Shown piece by piece: positions 34,739 through 44,993 of a stretch of DNA of 64,000 nt (positions are counted from its first letter, which is position 1; each line of letters starts with the position of its first letter). The position numbers and the translations under genes were made by a program. The DNA comes from Chitinophaga flava (GTDB lineage: Bacteria; Bacteroidota; Bacteroidia; Chitinophagales; Chitinophagaceae): assembly GCF_003308995.1 (NCBI RefSeq), contig NZ_QFFJ01000001.1:1922001-1986000 (forward strand), given 5' to 3'. The notes beneath the pieces were generated by a model. The model made no database searches. It was not told the DNA's origin and saw only the letters and a list, made by a program, of their open reading frames with translations.

Positions 34739-35503
34739 ATGAAGCCATTACTATTTCTACTGCTAATATTAACAATTCCTTATCAAGGCAGATGCCAAAC
34801 AGGTAAGGCGTATCTCATGCACCAGCTGGCCAAAGGGGATTCCCTGGCCAATATTTACTCAAGGACTATCACCTATTCCGGAGACAGTTTCGCCCCCCTG
34901 GTATTCAGAATCAGTGGTACCAGCACTTACCAGGTGACAGACAACAATCCCCTGAAACCGGTATTCCAGGAAGCCGACCTCTACGACGGCCGCCCCATCA
35001 GCCGCTCCGTTTCGATCATCGGCCTCAATGGCACCAATACCTACCAGGATAAAACCTATACCAATACCAGCGCCAGCGGCCTGTTATACAACGAATTGAT
35101 CTGGGGGGCCATACCTGTCAACGTCCACGAAGGAGATACCTGGCAAAACAAAATTACCGTCCCCTGGGAACTGGGCGGCGTGGGTACACAAACAGTAAAA
35201 GTCATCTCACTGGATGAACAACATCAGACCATCACCCTGCAAAGAGAAGGTTATAGTGAAGGACCACATGACAACGACCCCAAACAACTCGACATCACCA
35301 CCCTGGATGGGAAAAAACAACGGCTGCAGCTCAGGACCGGCACTTCCCACTGGACAGGCCTCACCACCTTCCGTAAAGGTATCGTGATCAGCGATGAACT
35401 GATCGTCACCAGACCCATCCTGCTTTCCGACAAGAACGTACAATTTAACGGACAGCACCGGGAATACATATTATTGAACGCTATGCCATATCAGCCTTTA
35501 TAA
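34739..35503 (+). CDS. Secreted protein of unknown function
   Basis: 254 residues with a signal peptide (about 1-19, ending GRCQ). The mature part is beta-rich with no recognised motif (for example FRISGTSTYQVTDN, WGAIPVNVHEGDTWQNKI). It resembles the generic YD/Tgh-like or lipoprotein-attachment beta-sandwich proteins of Bacteroidota only in composition. Its end overlaps the convergent rhomboid gene by 13 bases. Confidence 0.7.
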   Translation: MKPLLFLLLILTIPYQGRCQTGKAYLMHQLAKGDSLANIYSRTITYSGDSFAPLVFRISGTSTYQVTDNNPLKPVFQEADLYDGRPISRSVSIIGLNGTNTYQDKTYTNTSASGLLYNELIWGAIPVNVHEGDTWQNKITVPWELGGVGTQTVKVISLDEQHQTITLQREGYSEGPHDNDPKQLDITTLDGKKQRLQLRTGTSHWTGLTTFRKGIVISDELIVTRPILLSDKNVQFNGQHREYILLNAMPYQPL

Positions 35504-36966
35504 ACAGCCACGTCACGATACTTCCGGTAGTACAGCATACCCAGCAGTATGCCACATGCCAGCCCACCCAGGTCGGCAGCGCTATCGGAAGTACCTTTTA
35601 AGCCCAGTAATAGTCCTAATACCACCACCGCCAGGCACCCCATCGCATACAATAGATTGGTACCGGTATCTTTCGAAAACACGCCCGCGAAAACAAACAC
35701 CAGCAAAAAACCCCAACAGCCCTGCACCGCGCCGGAAGCCCCGAAAGTGAGATAGTCAGGATATATAACCATACTCATAATATTTCCGGCAATTCCGCAT
35801 ATCAGCCATAACAACAAACACTTCCATTTCAGCAACGGTTCCAGTATAAAACCTGCCAGGTAAAAAGCAACGACGTAGAAGCCCTGTAAAAAGGTAATAT
35901 TCAGAAAAATACTGAGTACCAACCGCCACCACTGGCCCCCTAGTACCAGTGGCCGTGAACTGACGCCCAACACTGTCAGATCAGAGGCCATAGCATGTGT
36001 TATCAGCCCTAAGAACAAAGAGGTGCCCATCATCCAGGCAAGCAGATTAGTGGCTGGCCATCTCCAGTCTGGTGGCTGCTTTCCGGACGGCATCTTTAAT
36101 TCCGTATACAAACTCATGATCAGCCAGAGTACCAGAAAAACAGTGACAGTACCAAAAATCCAGGGTAAAAAACTATCTGCCCGCATACCAAACGATTTCC
36201 TGACAGGCATCAGCACAATATTTTCCGGAGCCTGGAACCAGAGGTTCCTGGCGGCTGCCTGCAGAAACAAGGGCCGCTCGTTGGTATTACCCAACCGTTC
36301 GAGATAAACAAAATCCTTCAAATCAGCAGCCTGAAATTTCTGTTCACACAACAACGCATACTGACGGCAACGCCGGTCTTTTTCCTCATCTGATAAACGA
36401 TTGCTGATGGTTGTCTGATATATTAAACCATACCAGGCCAAACACTGGGTACTAACGGTATCCCGCGCCCCGTCCAATAACGGAGCAGTAATATAAATGT
36501 GGTAAACATACTGTGTATTATGCTTTCCTTCTATGGTAACATAGGCCCATGCTGAAGCACGCTGTTTGTCGATATACAGTTTATTGACCTGATAAGCAGC
36601 AGCATTATGTTGTGTGATCTCACTGATTGTATTCAGCTTTACCAGTCTTTCATTTATTTTTCGTATATACGATTGGGTTATAAGTGCAGGAACAATTATT
36701 CCCAGGGTCACCACAGAATAATACAGCACATCAGCTTTCCCATTACGGAATGAAAACATTTTAATGCGGGGCCACATCCATATCCAAGCAGGTACTACAC
36801 CCAATACAACCGGCAGTCCGAAATCGAGTATTTCTTCCCGTACCGGGAAAACAGCATAATGGGTAAACAACAACCAGTTCAGGAAGCTGTATCCTGTTAT
36901 AAATAACAGGAGTATCCACAGAAAGGGAAGGAAAAACGTCTTTATTCGGTAGATTTTGGAAGGCAT
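35491..36966 (-). CDS. Rhomboid-family membrane protein with altered active site
   Basis: 491 residues. Hydrophobic segments near 12-32, 50-66, 82-98, then a soluble insert to about 260, a segment at 268-285 and a C-terminal rhomboid core (about 303-480) with at least five segments. GASGAVQG holds the would-be catalytic S411 and GGQWWRL starts the core. The position of the catalytic histidine (usual form D-x-x-A-H-x-G-G) reads DSAADLGG, with D465 instead of H. The oxyanion-stabilising H-x3-N helix reads FLNITFLQGFYVVAF, without H or N in the usual places. It may be a pseudoprotease. Confidence 0.75.
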   Translation of the reverse strand: MPSKIYRIKTFFLPFLWILLLFITGYSFLNWLLFTHYAVFPVREEILDFGLPVVLGVVPAWIWMWPRIKMFSFRNGKADVLYYSVVTLGIIVPALITQSYIRKINERLVKLNTISEITQHNAAAYQVNKLYIDKQRASAWAYVTIEGKHNTQYVYHIYITAPLLDGARDTVSTQCLAWYGLIYQTTISNRLSDEEKDRRCRQYALLCEQKFQAADLKDFVYLERLGNTNERPLFLQAAARNLWFQAPENIVLMPVRKSFGMRADSFLPWIFGTVTVFLVLWLIMSLYTELKMPSGKQPPDWRWPATNLLAWMMGTSLFLGLITHAMASDLTVLGVSSRPLVLGGQWWRLVLSIFLNITFLQGFYVVAFYLAGFILEPLLKWKCLLLWLICGIAGNIMSMVIYPDYLTFGASGAVQGCWGFLLVFVFAGVFSKDTGTNLLYAMGCLAVVVLGLLLGLKGTSDSAADLGGLACGILLGMLYYRKYRDVAVYKG

Positions 36967-37031
36967 AGGGAATCGTTATCTATGCAAAGGTAACCACTGT
37001 TGCAGAGATACAACAGCAATGGTTAAAAACC

Positions 37032-37054
37032 GGACTGACCATACGGGCCAGTCC
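37032..37054 (-). terminator. Hairpin terminator after a small secreted protein gene
   Basis: GGACTGACC (37032-37040) pairs with GGCCAGTCC (37046-37054), with one imperfect pair. On the minus strand it follows the stop at 37063 and is followed by GGTTTTTAACC. A T run on the plus-strand side makes it look two-way. Confidence 0.65.
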
Positions 37055-37062
37055 ATGTTTTT

Positions 37063-37461
37063 TTACAACGTTGCTGTCACCGATTTGGCGCCATAGATCA
37101 TTCCAAAGCCATCATTCGTAACGCCGGTGAGGCTGATGTAGAAAGTGCCGGTAGTGCCAAAATCAGTACCATTTACAGACAGCATAGCAATGCCGTTCAC
37201 CACCTGGGTGGCAGAGAAACGTGCCACCACGTTCCCGTCTTTTTCGATAGTCCATTTGGCATTATCAGGCAGGGTAGCCCCATGCAGGTCCACCGAATAA
37301 CCGTAAGGGCCGGTAGACAGACTGATAGTGGAAGGGCCCTGCATGTTGATAAATCTTTTGCCGGCAACTACCGGTTTTGCAGGCGTTCCATTGTTGGCAC
37401 GAGTGGTACCTACACCCAGAGACAATGCGGTGATGGCGCAAACAAAGAGGATTGTTTTCAT
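37063..37461 (-). CDS. Small secreted protein of unknown function
   Basis: 132 residues with a signal peptide (about 1-22, ending TTRANN). The mature part is beta-rich (FINMQGPSTISLSTGPYGYSVDL split into two strands, then WTIEKDGNVVARFS) and ends AKSVTATL. It looks like a single Ig-like or lectin-like domain. No family recognised and no operon partner. Confidence 0.65.
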   Translation of the reverse strand: MKTILFVCAITALSLGVGTTRANNGTPAKPVVAGKRFINMQGPSTISLSTGPYGYSVDLHGATLPDNAKWTIEKDGNVVARFSATQVVNGIAMLSVNGTDFGTTGTFYISLTGVTNDGFGMIYGAKSVTATL

Positions 37462-37617
37462 GAAGCGGATATTTGGATAAACGAAAAAAATGATTGTTAT
37501 CCAATATAGGCAGAACGGAGAATTATAAGGGGTATTTCAAACGATAACGGCTACACGTAGTGCCATGGCTGGTCCGGCTTTGCGGAACAACCATGGCCGG
37601 CTTATCATGCCACTATA

Positions 37618-38724
37618 CTATACTTGTGCCGGTACCGGCTGCTGATAAAAAGCGTAATCAAGGTACCCTTTTTCGGTGCCACCAAAGAAGGTGGTCTTAT
37701 CGGGCGTATTCATCGGGAGATCGTGTTGCAGACGATAAGGCAGGTCGGGGTTGGCGATAAAGGGTCTGCCGAAACCGATCAGGTCTGCCCATCCCTTTTG
37801 CAATGCTTCTTCAGCTCTTGCTTTGGTATATTTACCGGAATAGATCATGGTACCGGAGAAGGCTTTGCGGTAAGCTTCCTTAAAATCTGCAGACATCACC
37901 GGCGCATCGTCCCAGTCGGCTTCTGCAACGTGGATATAGGCAACACCTATTTCATTCAGCATTTTAGCAGCTGCGATATAGGTTACTTCCGGATGGTCAT
38001 CCTGCGCCCCCATCAGCGTGGTAAGCGGTGCCTGACGTACGCCAACTCTTTCTTTTCCGATAGCATCGGCCACAGCAGTTGCCACTTCTCTGAGGAAACG
38101 TAATCTGTTTTCCAGGGAGCCACCGTATTCATCAGTACGATGATTGGTTTGTGAGTCAATGAATTGTTCGATCAGGTAACCATTGGCCCCATGCAGCTCG
38201 ACACCGTCAAATCCGGCGGCGATGGCGTTTCTGGCAGCCTCAGCATATTCTTTAACGATGGCTTTGATTTCCGGGATACTCAGTTCGCGAGGCATGGAAT
38301 GCTGTTCCATAAGCACGCCGCCGGTAGGTCCGGGTAGCGCTACTTTCACGCCTTCGGCGAGGATAGCGGAAGGGGCCACTGGCGCGGCACCGTCTGGTTG
38401 CAGTGATACATGTGATACCCTGCCCACATGCCATAACTGGGCAAATATGCGTCCGCCTTTCTGGTGTACGGCGGTGGTTACTTTTTTCCAGCCGGCTACC
38501 TGTTCGGGGCTATAGATACCAGGTGTCCAGGCATAACCCTGGCCCTGACGGCTGATCTGTGTGCCTTCTGCGATGATGAGGCCGGCAGAAGCTCTTTGTC
38601 CGTAATATTCGGCCATCATATCAGTGGCAGCATCTCCCTGGCCAGCTCTGGAGCGGGTCATGGGTGGCATTACAATTCTGTTATTCAGTGTAATTTTTCC
38701 TATGGTATGTTGTGTAAAAAGCAT
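37618..38724 (-). CDS. Alkene reductase / NADH:flavin oxidoreductase (Old Yellow Enzyme family)
   Basis: 368 residues. FMN-binding TIM barrel: PPMTRSRA at about 20-27, AQLWHVGRVSH, the H-N substrate pair in VELHGANGYLIEQF, a Y-G-G-S-ENR motif (YGGSLENRLRF) and FGRPFIANPDL near the C terminus. It reduces activated C=C bonds of enones, maleimides or nitro compounds with NAD(P)H. It is divergent from a LysR regulator gene, the usual arrangement for control by the neighbour. Confidence 0.9.
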   Translation of the reverse strand: MLFTQHTIGKITLNNRIVMPPMTRSRAGQGDAATDMMAEYYGQRASAGLIIAEGTQISRQGQGYAWTPGIYSPEQVAGWKKVTTAVHQKGGRIFAQLWHVGRVSHVSLQPDGAAPVAPSAILAEGVKVALPGPTGGVLMEQHSMPRELSIPEIKAIVKEYAEAARNAIAAGFDGVELHGANGYLIEQFIDSQTNHRTDEYGGSLENRLRFLREVATAVADAIGKERVGVRQAPLTTLMGAQDDHPEVTYIAAAKMLNEIGVAYIHVAEADWDDAPVMSADFKEAYRKAFSGTMIYSGKYTKARAEEALQKGWADLIGFGRPFIANPDLPYRLQHDLPMNTPDKTTFFGGTEKGYLDYAFYQQPVPAQV

Positions 38725-38797
38725 GTCTAAATCGTTTTTAAAATTTCACAGGACAAAATTCCTAAAGATTAACCTATCATCAAAATAAGTTAAATTG

Positions 38798-38805
38798 TAT
38801 CTTTG
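38798..38805 (+). promoter_or_regulatory. Bacteroidota -7 promoter element of the LysR gene
   Basis: TATCTTTG matches the Bacteroidota -7 consensus TAnnTTTG exactly and lies 20 bases before the ATG at 38826. No clear -33 TTTG is seen. Confidence 0.6.
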
Positions 38806-38825
38806 CATCAGAAAAATGATAGAAT

Positions 38826-39761
38826 ATGAATCTTAATATGGAATGGCTGCGGACCTTTAAAACTATCTACGAGAAAGGTACTCTTACCGCAGCAGCACAG
38901 GCTTTATATATTTCGCAACCCGGCGTCAGCCTGCACCTCAATTCCCTGGAGGCAGCCACCGGCTACACATTATTTGACCGCTCTGCTAAAAAGATGGTAC
39001 CTACCGAAAGGGCTAAGGTGTTGTACAACTTTATCCAGGAGCCTATGGGCCGCCTCGAAATGGCAGAACAGGTGTTTCACCGCAGCAGCCGGGAAGGCCG
39101 CGCCACCATCAGTATTGGTATGTGTTTCGAGACCTTTCAGTTCACCCTCGAAAGATATATTTCTTCTCTTCCGTTTAATGTGATCGTCAAATTCGGCTTA
39201 TACCCCGAAATGATCCACGACCTCGACAAAGGCGTACTGGACATGATCGTGACGCCAGAGAAAACTGATCAGCCCAGCCTCGAATTCAAACCTTTCTCCA
39301 AAGAAAAAATCGTGATGGTATGCGGCTCCAATACCAATATAAAACAGCTTAAAACACTGCTGAAAGAAGCCAATGTAAAAGACGAACAGCTTAAATCCGC
39401 CAGGATAGCGGAAGTAGAACAATGGCTCAAACAACAGATATGGTATAGCACCGCTGCTGACATGGAACATCTCAAACGTTTCTGGAAGTTTAACCTGCGG
39501 CATAACATCGACTTCAAACCCAACTACATTGTGCCCAATATCAGCTCTATTGTGCGCTGTCTGGGTGGCAACGAAGGGTTTGCCATCATACCCGATTTTC
39601 TTTGCCGGGATGAGATTAAAAGCGGTAAAATAAAAGTAGTATGGGACGGGGATGTTTGTGTGGAAAACACACTTTATTTCGGGTCAAGGAAAAAGACCAT
39701 CTACAACAAGGAAATAAAAATGGTGGAAGATATCTTCCTGAAAGAAATGGCAGCTTTATAA
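38826..39761 (+). CDS. LysR family transcriptional regulator
   Basis: 311 residues. N-terminal winged helix: MEWLRTFKTIYEKGTLTAAA and ALYISQPGVSLHLNSLEAATGYTLFDR as split motifs (about 5-52). The C-terminal part (about 90-300) is a LysR substrate domain of the compact type seen in Bacteroidota (FETFQFTLERYISSLP, VTPEKTDQPSLEFKPF). Divergent from the Old Yellow Enzyme gene with a 101-base gap, so it probably controls that gene and itself. Confidence 0.88.
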   Translation: MNLNMEWLRTFKTIYEKGTLTAAAQALYISQPGVSLHLNSLEAATGYTLFDRSAKKMVPTERAKVLYNFIQEPMGRLEMAEQVFHRSSREGRATISIGMCFETFQFTLERYISSLPFNVIVKFGLYPEMIHDLDKGVLDMIVTPEKTDQPSLEFKPFSKEKIVMVCGSNTNIKQLKTLLKEANVKDEQLKSARIAEVEQWLKQQIWYSTAADMEHLKRFWKFNLRHNIDFKPNYIVPNISSIVRCLGGNEGFAIIPDFLCRDEIKSGKIKVVWDGDVCVENTLYFGSRKKTIYNKEIKMVEDIFLKEMAAL

Positions 39762-39767
39762 ATAAAG

Positions 39768-39795
39768 GGGGCTGACCATGATGATGGTCAGCCCC
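39768..39795. terminator. Two-way hairpin terminator
   Basis: GGGGCTGACCAT (39768-39779) and ATGGTCAGCCCC (39784-39795), a perfect 12-bp stem with a 4-base loop, between two convergent genes (LysR and SusD). On the minus strand it is followed by CTTTATTTA. Confidence 0.85.
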
Positions 39796-39821
39796 GGTGA
39801 CAGTTATGGTTTAGGCAAAAA

Positions 39822-41738
39822 TTATTGTTTTTTAGCCCACCACAGCGGTGTAGTGATTTCTTCTGCACCACCCAGGTTTTGTACGGCCTGATCATATCCT
39901 TTTGGATTGGTATTTCTTACCAGAGCAGGATACTTGATACGCTGCGGGAAATTTTTCACGCTGCTGGTCATGTAGTTGGAAGAGCTGAGGGCCGGCAGAC
40001 CAGGCAGTGCCTGCTCTACGTTCGGATTCTCGAAGAATGGCAATCCCAGTCTGCGTTGATCATTCCATGCTTCCAGCGGTAACCATGGCATTTGCGCAAT
40101 ATATTTCTGCGTAATGATTTTGGTCAGCTGGTCATTTTTCGCAGATCCGTTTTTATACAGATTGTTAACCGGATATTTGATCTCTACAGTGCCAGGTGCG
40201 CCAGTATAACCATTTTTGAAGTTCATGGTATGGCTTACCGGAGGCTCAGCAATATGATCAAAGTTTACGGAAGTACCTACTGTGTTGTAATCGTTGGAGG
40301 CCAGGTAAGTGCCCAGGAAGTTGGATACGCCCCAGTATTCGAAGTTCAGTGCGATACCTTTTTCATAGGCTGCTTTAGCAGATACCGGAACATTCCATCC
40401 TCTTACTGCTGCTTCCGCAATCAGGAACTGTACTTCCCATGGAGCGAAGAAGATACGTTTGCTGGTGCTGCTACGGAACTGCTGGCTCATGCGGGGATAA
40501 GCTGCAGGCCAGAAGTAGGAACGGTTGTTGGTTCCTTTATCACCCCAGTCACCGTTGGTAGAGCCATTCCAGGCCATTTTACCATCCAGTAATACAGCAG
40601 TGTCTGTAGAATTTTTCATCAGCGGACGTGCTGTTTGTTCCCAGGCCTTACGGTTCCAGGAAGGATAGCGGCAGAAGTTAGTATTGGAGAAATCACCACC
40701 AGGGATAAACGCTTTATAGGCACGTGGATCGATGGTCTGAGGCAGACCGTCAAACCAGAAACCAGCCAGCGGATCATTGGAAGTGGTAGGGAAATGGTCA
40801 GTCAGTTGCAGACCTGCCCAGTCAGCGGGTCTGATATAAGGCTGGTAAACAGCATCTGTCAGCTGATCAGCAGTTTTAACACTACCTAAACCGTTATAGA
40901 GATTCTCCATGGTAGTAGACATCATCTGCTCATTCCACTCACGGCTCATTACACCGGTCAGCGCGTCCCATCCTGGTTTTTCCTGTACCTGGAAGGCCTG
41001 GCTCATATCGGTGATCAGATCGCCGGATACCGCAGCTTCAAACTCTGCTTTGGCTTTGGCAGGATCTACTTCAGACAGGCGCATAGCCAGACGCAAACGC
41101 ATGGAGTTAGCATAACGCTGCCATTTTTTGAAATCGTAACTATAGGCAGGATCCAGTTTTTTCATGGCATCCGTAGGAGCCTGGTCTGTTTTCAGCTTGG
41201 CACTGGCATCTTTCAGTTCAGCCAGCAGATAATAATACACATCCTTTACACTCGCAAAGTCAGGATTAGTGCTCTTATAAGCATCTATAGCAACAGGTCC
41301 GTAGTTGTCGGACAGTTCGCTCAACAGATAAGCACGCCAGATACGGGCTACCTGCAGGAGATTGGCGGTATATTCATTGATAGATCCGGACTGGATTTTC
41401 TGTTCACCCAGCTGAATGGCAGCATTAATACTGGTGAGCCAGCCGGTACAGGAAGTATAATAAGCATTGGACCATTCATCATTTCCGATACCGGAAGTAA
41501 TACCATCATCCAGTTGCTGGTGTGCGGCAGCTTTCCAGATCAGTACGAAGGAACGTTCAGCTACACCCGGGTCCATCTGTGCATTGATGATAGAACCATT
41601 GATCAGAAACTCTTCCTGCACCTGGTTTTCATTAGCTTCCTTCGGGTTTTTGTTCAGGTCTTCAAATTTATTACAGGCAGACAACAGCATGGAAAAAGCT
41701 GCCAATGACAAACCTGATTTTATGATGATTCTTTTCAT
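39822..41738 (-). CDS. SusD/RagB-type glycan-binding lipoprotein
   Basis: 638 residues. Lipobox SMLLSAC (Cys about 22) after a short signal peptide, then a long SusD-like helical TPR body (SusD-like_2/RagB pattern: WQRYANSMRLRLAMRLS, FFAPWEVQFLIAEAAVRGW, WLPLEAWNDQRRLGLP). It forms the outer lid of a SusC transporter. Cotranscribed with the SusC gene 18 bases upstream. No glycosidase in sight, so the substrate is unknown. Confidence 0.92.
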   Translation of the reverse strand: MKRIIIKSGLSLAAFSMLLSACNKFEDLNKNPKEANENQVQEEFLINGSIINAQMDPGVAERSFVLIWKAAAHQQLDDGITSGIGNDEWSNAYYTSCTGWLTSINAAIQLGEQKIQSGSINEYTANLLQVARIWRAYLLSELSDNYGPVAIDAYKSTNPDFASVKDVYYYLLAELKDASAKLKTDQAPTDAMKKLDPAYSYDFKKWQRYANSMRLRLAMRLSEVDPAKAKAEFEAAVSGDLITDMSQAFQVQEKPGWDALTGVMSREWNEQMMSTTMENLYNGLGSVKTADQLTDAVYQPYIRPADWAGLQLTDHFPTTSNDPLAGFWFDGLPQTIDPRAYKAFIPGGDFSNTNFCRYPSWNRKAWEQTARPLMKNSTDTAVLLDGKMAWNGSTNGDWGDKGTNNRSYFWPAAYPRMSQQFRSSTSKRIFFAPWEVQFLIAEAAVRGWNVPVSAKAAYEKGIALNFEYWGVSNFLGTYLASNDYNTVGTSVNFDHIAEPPVSHTMNFKNGYTGAPGTVEIKYPVNNLYKNGSAKNDQLTKIITQKYIAQMPWLPLEAWNDQRRLGLPFFENPNVEQALPGLPALSSSNYMTSSVKNFPQRIKYPALVRNTNPKGYDQAVQNLGGAEEITTPLWWAKKQ

Positions 41739-41756
41739 TTCAGTTGCAATTAAAGG

Positions 41757-44700
41757 TTAGAAACTAAGGCTAAGGTTCACCAGGAAAGAACGGGTGGTTG
41801 GAGGCGCACCATTTTCAAAACCGGTTGCGTTGGAACCTATCGCAAATACAGACTCAGGATCCAGTCCGTTCATATGGCTGGAAATCATCCATACGTTATT
41901 GCAGGATACGCCAATTTTCGCAGCCTGTATAGGCATACGGCCAAATGCTTTTTTAGGCAGGTTGTAGTTTATCTGCACATTACGCAAACGGATATTGGTA
42001 GCATCATAGATATTCATCTCACCAGCACCCAGGTTGCCGCTGGTCACTGCTCTCCAGTATTGCTGCTGTGTGATGGATTTTGTATTAGGCGCATAATTGC
42101 CACCACCGTTGTCTATTACACCAGATACCACCATGTCGTTTCTTACGCCACCAGGTGCAGTTACAGCCGCAGTACCGGATTTCTGCATAGCCAGCTGGGT
42201 AACGGAATACATCTCACCACCAATGCGTGCATCTACCAGGAAGGACAGGCTGAAGTTTTTGTAAGCGAAACTGTTGGTAATACCTACCATCGCTTTGGCC
42301 TGCTGATTACCCAGCAATACGCTCTTTCCGTCGATAGAAGGAAGACCGTTTTTATCTACGATCAACTGACCGTAATAAGGGCTCTTCACATCTGATACGC
42401 GGCTCAGTTTACTACCATAGATATCACCATACAGGCTACCGCTTTTAGCCAGGATAGACACGGCATCAAAACCACCCAGCGGATAGATATCTATACCTGC
42501 TGCACTGTTGATATCAATGATTTTGTTACGGTTGATAGAGAGGTTACCGGCAACATTCCACAGCAGTTTTCCTTCGTTCAGGATTTTAGCATCTGCCATG
42601 ATCTCGATACCACTGTTCTCGATATTACCAGCGTTGATTTTCCTGTAAGCATAACCACTGGCAGGATCCATAGGTAAATCGATTAACTGATTGGTCGCAT
42701 TGGTTTTGTAGTAGGTAAAATCAAGTCCAAAACGGTTGTCCACAAAACGGAGTTCAGCACCTATTTCTTTGGATTTAATCAGCTCACTTTTTACATTCTT
42801 ATCGAAGAAGATATTCTTCCTGGCTGCTGTAACATTACCATTCGGATCTTTACCGATCACATAAGTATTATACAGCTGATAAGGGTTCATATCATTACCC
42901 ACAACGGCGTAAGAAGCTCTTACTTTACCATAGCTCAACCACTCAGGCAGTGATTTGATGTGCTCAGTGAACAGGTAAGACAGGCTTACAGAAGGATAAA
43001 AATAAGACCTGTTTTCAGGGCTCAGTGTGGAAGACCAGTCATTACGTGCTGTTACATCCAGGAACAGATAGCTATCCCAGCTAAGGCCCATTACACCATA
43101 CAGGGAATTGATCCGGTGATCAAACTGCTCATCGGTAATGCTGGGATTACCTGCAGAGTTGTTGATCATAAAGAGGTTAGGCACCACCAGTTCACCAGTA
43201 GAAGTTGCCAGGCGGGTACTCTTCTGTTTCATCAGGTTACCACCCACACTAACTGTACCGCTCAGTTTACCAATCAGGTTATCTTTTTTGGCAGTGATGA
43301 GTGAGCTGTAGTTGATTTCAGAAAAAGTCTGTTTTCCGACACTGTAAGCGCCATTAGGAGATGAAGGGCTACCTACATATGTTTTGCTGTCGAAATTGGT
43401 AGTATACATATCACCACCAGCTTTTACTTCTGCATTCAACCAGTCAGTGAATTGATATTTCACGCTTCCATTCATGATGAAACGGTTACGGATATCCTGA
43501 TTCAGCATGTATTTGCTGGACCAGTAAGGGTTTACATCATTACCATTGGAGTACCAGCGCATTTTACCGAATTCATTCAGCGGATCTTTGAACTGGGTAA
43601 CATCTATAGAGGTAGGCATGGTATACAACAGGGTAGCGTAGTTTCTGGCGTTGGAACCTGTGGCAGGTCTGTTCAACGCATTGGTATTGTTATACTGTAC
43701 CTTGAAGTCGGTGGTCAGCCTGTCCTTAGCGCCAAATTTGCTGGTAACCCTGCTGGTCAGGTTTACGCGGGAATATTTGGTACCAGGCACCATGCTCTTG
43801 TCGTTCATATAATTCAGGGAGGTGTACACAGAAGTTTTGTCCAGTTGCTGCTGGAAAGAGATATTCTGGTTGTGGTTCACACCTGTACCGTAAAAGCTTT
43901 TAGCATTATCATAGTAACGCATTGCTTCATTTTTTCCATCCCAGTTGGATATTTCCTGGCCTTCGATTTTCGCACCCCAGCTCGCACTTTCTGTTGGGCT
44001 GAAAGAGCCATTTAAACCTTGTCCGTAGGTTTTCTGGCGTTCAGGACGCATGAAAATGCTTTCAAAACCCAGTGTAGACGATACCGTGATACCTACACCA
44101 CTGTTTTTCTTACCGGTTTTGGTAGTGATGAGGATTACACCATTACCGCCACGGCTACCATACAACGCAGCAGCAGCAGGTCCTTTCAGTACAGACATGC
44201 TGGCGATGTCATTGGCGTTCAGGTCAGCCAGACCGTTACCCATGTCAGTAGAAGGGTTCCAGTAATCGTTGGTACCATCTTTACCACCTACTACACCTAC
44301 GAAGTTATCGATAGGTACTCCGTCAACTACGATCAGTGGCTGGTTTTTACCTGTCAGGGAGTTATTACCGCGCAGGTTGATTTTGGAAGAACCACCAGGG
44401 CCGGTGCTGGAGCGGTTGATCTGCAAACCTGCCACCACGCCGGTCAGCGCGTTGGTCACGTTCGTTTCATGCGCCTCTACCAGCGTATTGCTTTTTACTT
44501 CCTGCATGGAATAACCCACGGATTTTTTCTGACGGTTGATACCCAAAGCGGTTACCACTACTTCATTCAATCCTTTGGAGGCATCTTCCATCACCAGGTT
44601 CAGGTTACCACCTGCCGGTACTTCCAGTTTGGTAAAACCAACACTGGTGATCACCAGCGTAGCATTAGGAGCTACCTGCACGCGGAATGCACCTTTTTCA

Positions 44701-44873
44701 TTGGTGGTAGCACCATTGGTAGTACCTTTTTCAAGTACGGTTGCATAGATAATAGGAGCGCCGGAGCCATCCTTCAAGGTACCGGATACCCATTTTTTCT
44801 CCTGCGCATAAACGCTTTGACAGCAGATGGCTACTAAACAAGTTAGCAGCAAAAAGCCTAACCACCTTTTCAT
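41757..44873 (-). CDS. SusC/RagA family TonB-dependent outer-membrane transporter
   Basis: 1038 residues. Signal peptide 1-23 (ending VYAQ), CarboxypepD_reg-like domain (about 28-110, GTTNGATTNEKGAFRV), TonB plug with the SusC signature ALYGSRGGNGVILITTKTG and GKNQPLIVVDGVPI, then a beta-barrel ending in FLVNLSLSF. It imports oligomers held by the SusD partner. The ROK regulator gene lies 120 bases upstream in the same direction. Confidence 0.93.
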   Translation of the reverse strand: MKRWLGFLLLTCLVAICCQSVYAQEKKWVSGTLKDGSGAPIIYATVLEKGTTNGATTNEKGAFRVQVAPNATLVITSVGFTKLEVPAGGNLNLVMEDASKGLNEVVVTALGINRQKKSVGYSMQEVKSNTLVEAHETNVTNALTGVVAGLQINRSSTGPGGSSKINLRGNNSLTGKNQPLIVVDGVPIDNFVGVVGGKDGTNDYWNPSTDMGNGLADLNANDIASMSVLKGPAAAALYGSRGGNGVILITTKTGKKNSGVGITVSSTLGFESIFMRPERQKTYGQGLNGSFSPTESASWGAKIEGQEISNWDGKNEAMRYYDNAKSFYGTGVNHNQNISFQQQLDKTSVYTSLNYMNDKSMVPGTKYSRVNLTSRVTSKFGAKDRLTTDFKVQYNNTNALNRPATGSNARNYATLLYTMPTSIDVTQFKDPLNEFGKMRWYSNGNDVNPYWSSKYMLNQDIRNRFIMNGSVKYQFTDWLNAEVKAGGDMYTTNFDSKTYVGSPSSPNGAYSVGKQTFSEINYSSLITAKKDNLIGKLSGTVSVGGNLMKQKSTRLATSTGELVVPNLFMINNSAGNPSITDEQFDHRINSLYGVMGLSWDSYLFLDVTARNDWSSTLSPENRSYFYPSVSLSYLFTEHIKSLPEWLSYGKVRASYAVVGNDMNPYQLYNTYVIGKDPNGNVTAARKNIFFDKNVKSELIKSKEIGAELRFVDNRFGLDFTYYKTNATNQLIDLPMDPASGYAYRKINAGNIENSGIEIMADAKILNEGKLLWNVAGNLSINRNKIIDINSAAGIDIYPLGGFDAVSILAKSGSLYGDIYGSKLSRVSDVKSPYYGQLIVDKNGLPSIDGKSVLLGNQQAKAMVGITNSFAYKNFSLSFLVDARIGGEMYSVTQLAMQKSGTAAVTAPGGVRNDMVVSGVIDNGGGNYAPNTKSITQQQYWRAVTSGNLGAGEMNIYDATNIRLRNVQINYNLPKKAFGRMPIQAAKIGVSCNNVWMISSHMNGLDPESVFAIGSNATGFENGAPPTTRSFLVNLSLSF

Positions 44874-44993
44874 TGCGGTAAATTTTGATTTTTATGAAAT
44901 AAATGAAGACACAGTTTTGTTACAACACACGAAGCCCCATACAGCCTTCCAGTGCCGTTTTATATTTGATGATCCTAAAAAATAAAAGATGCT

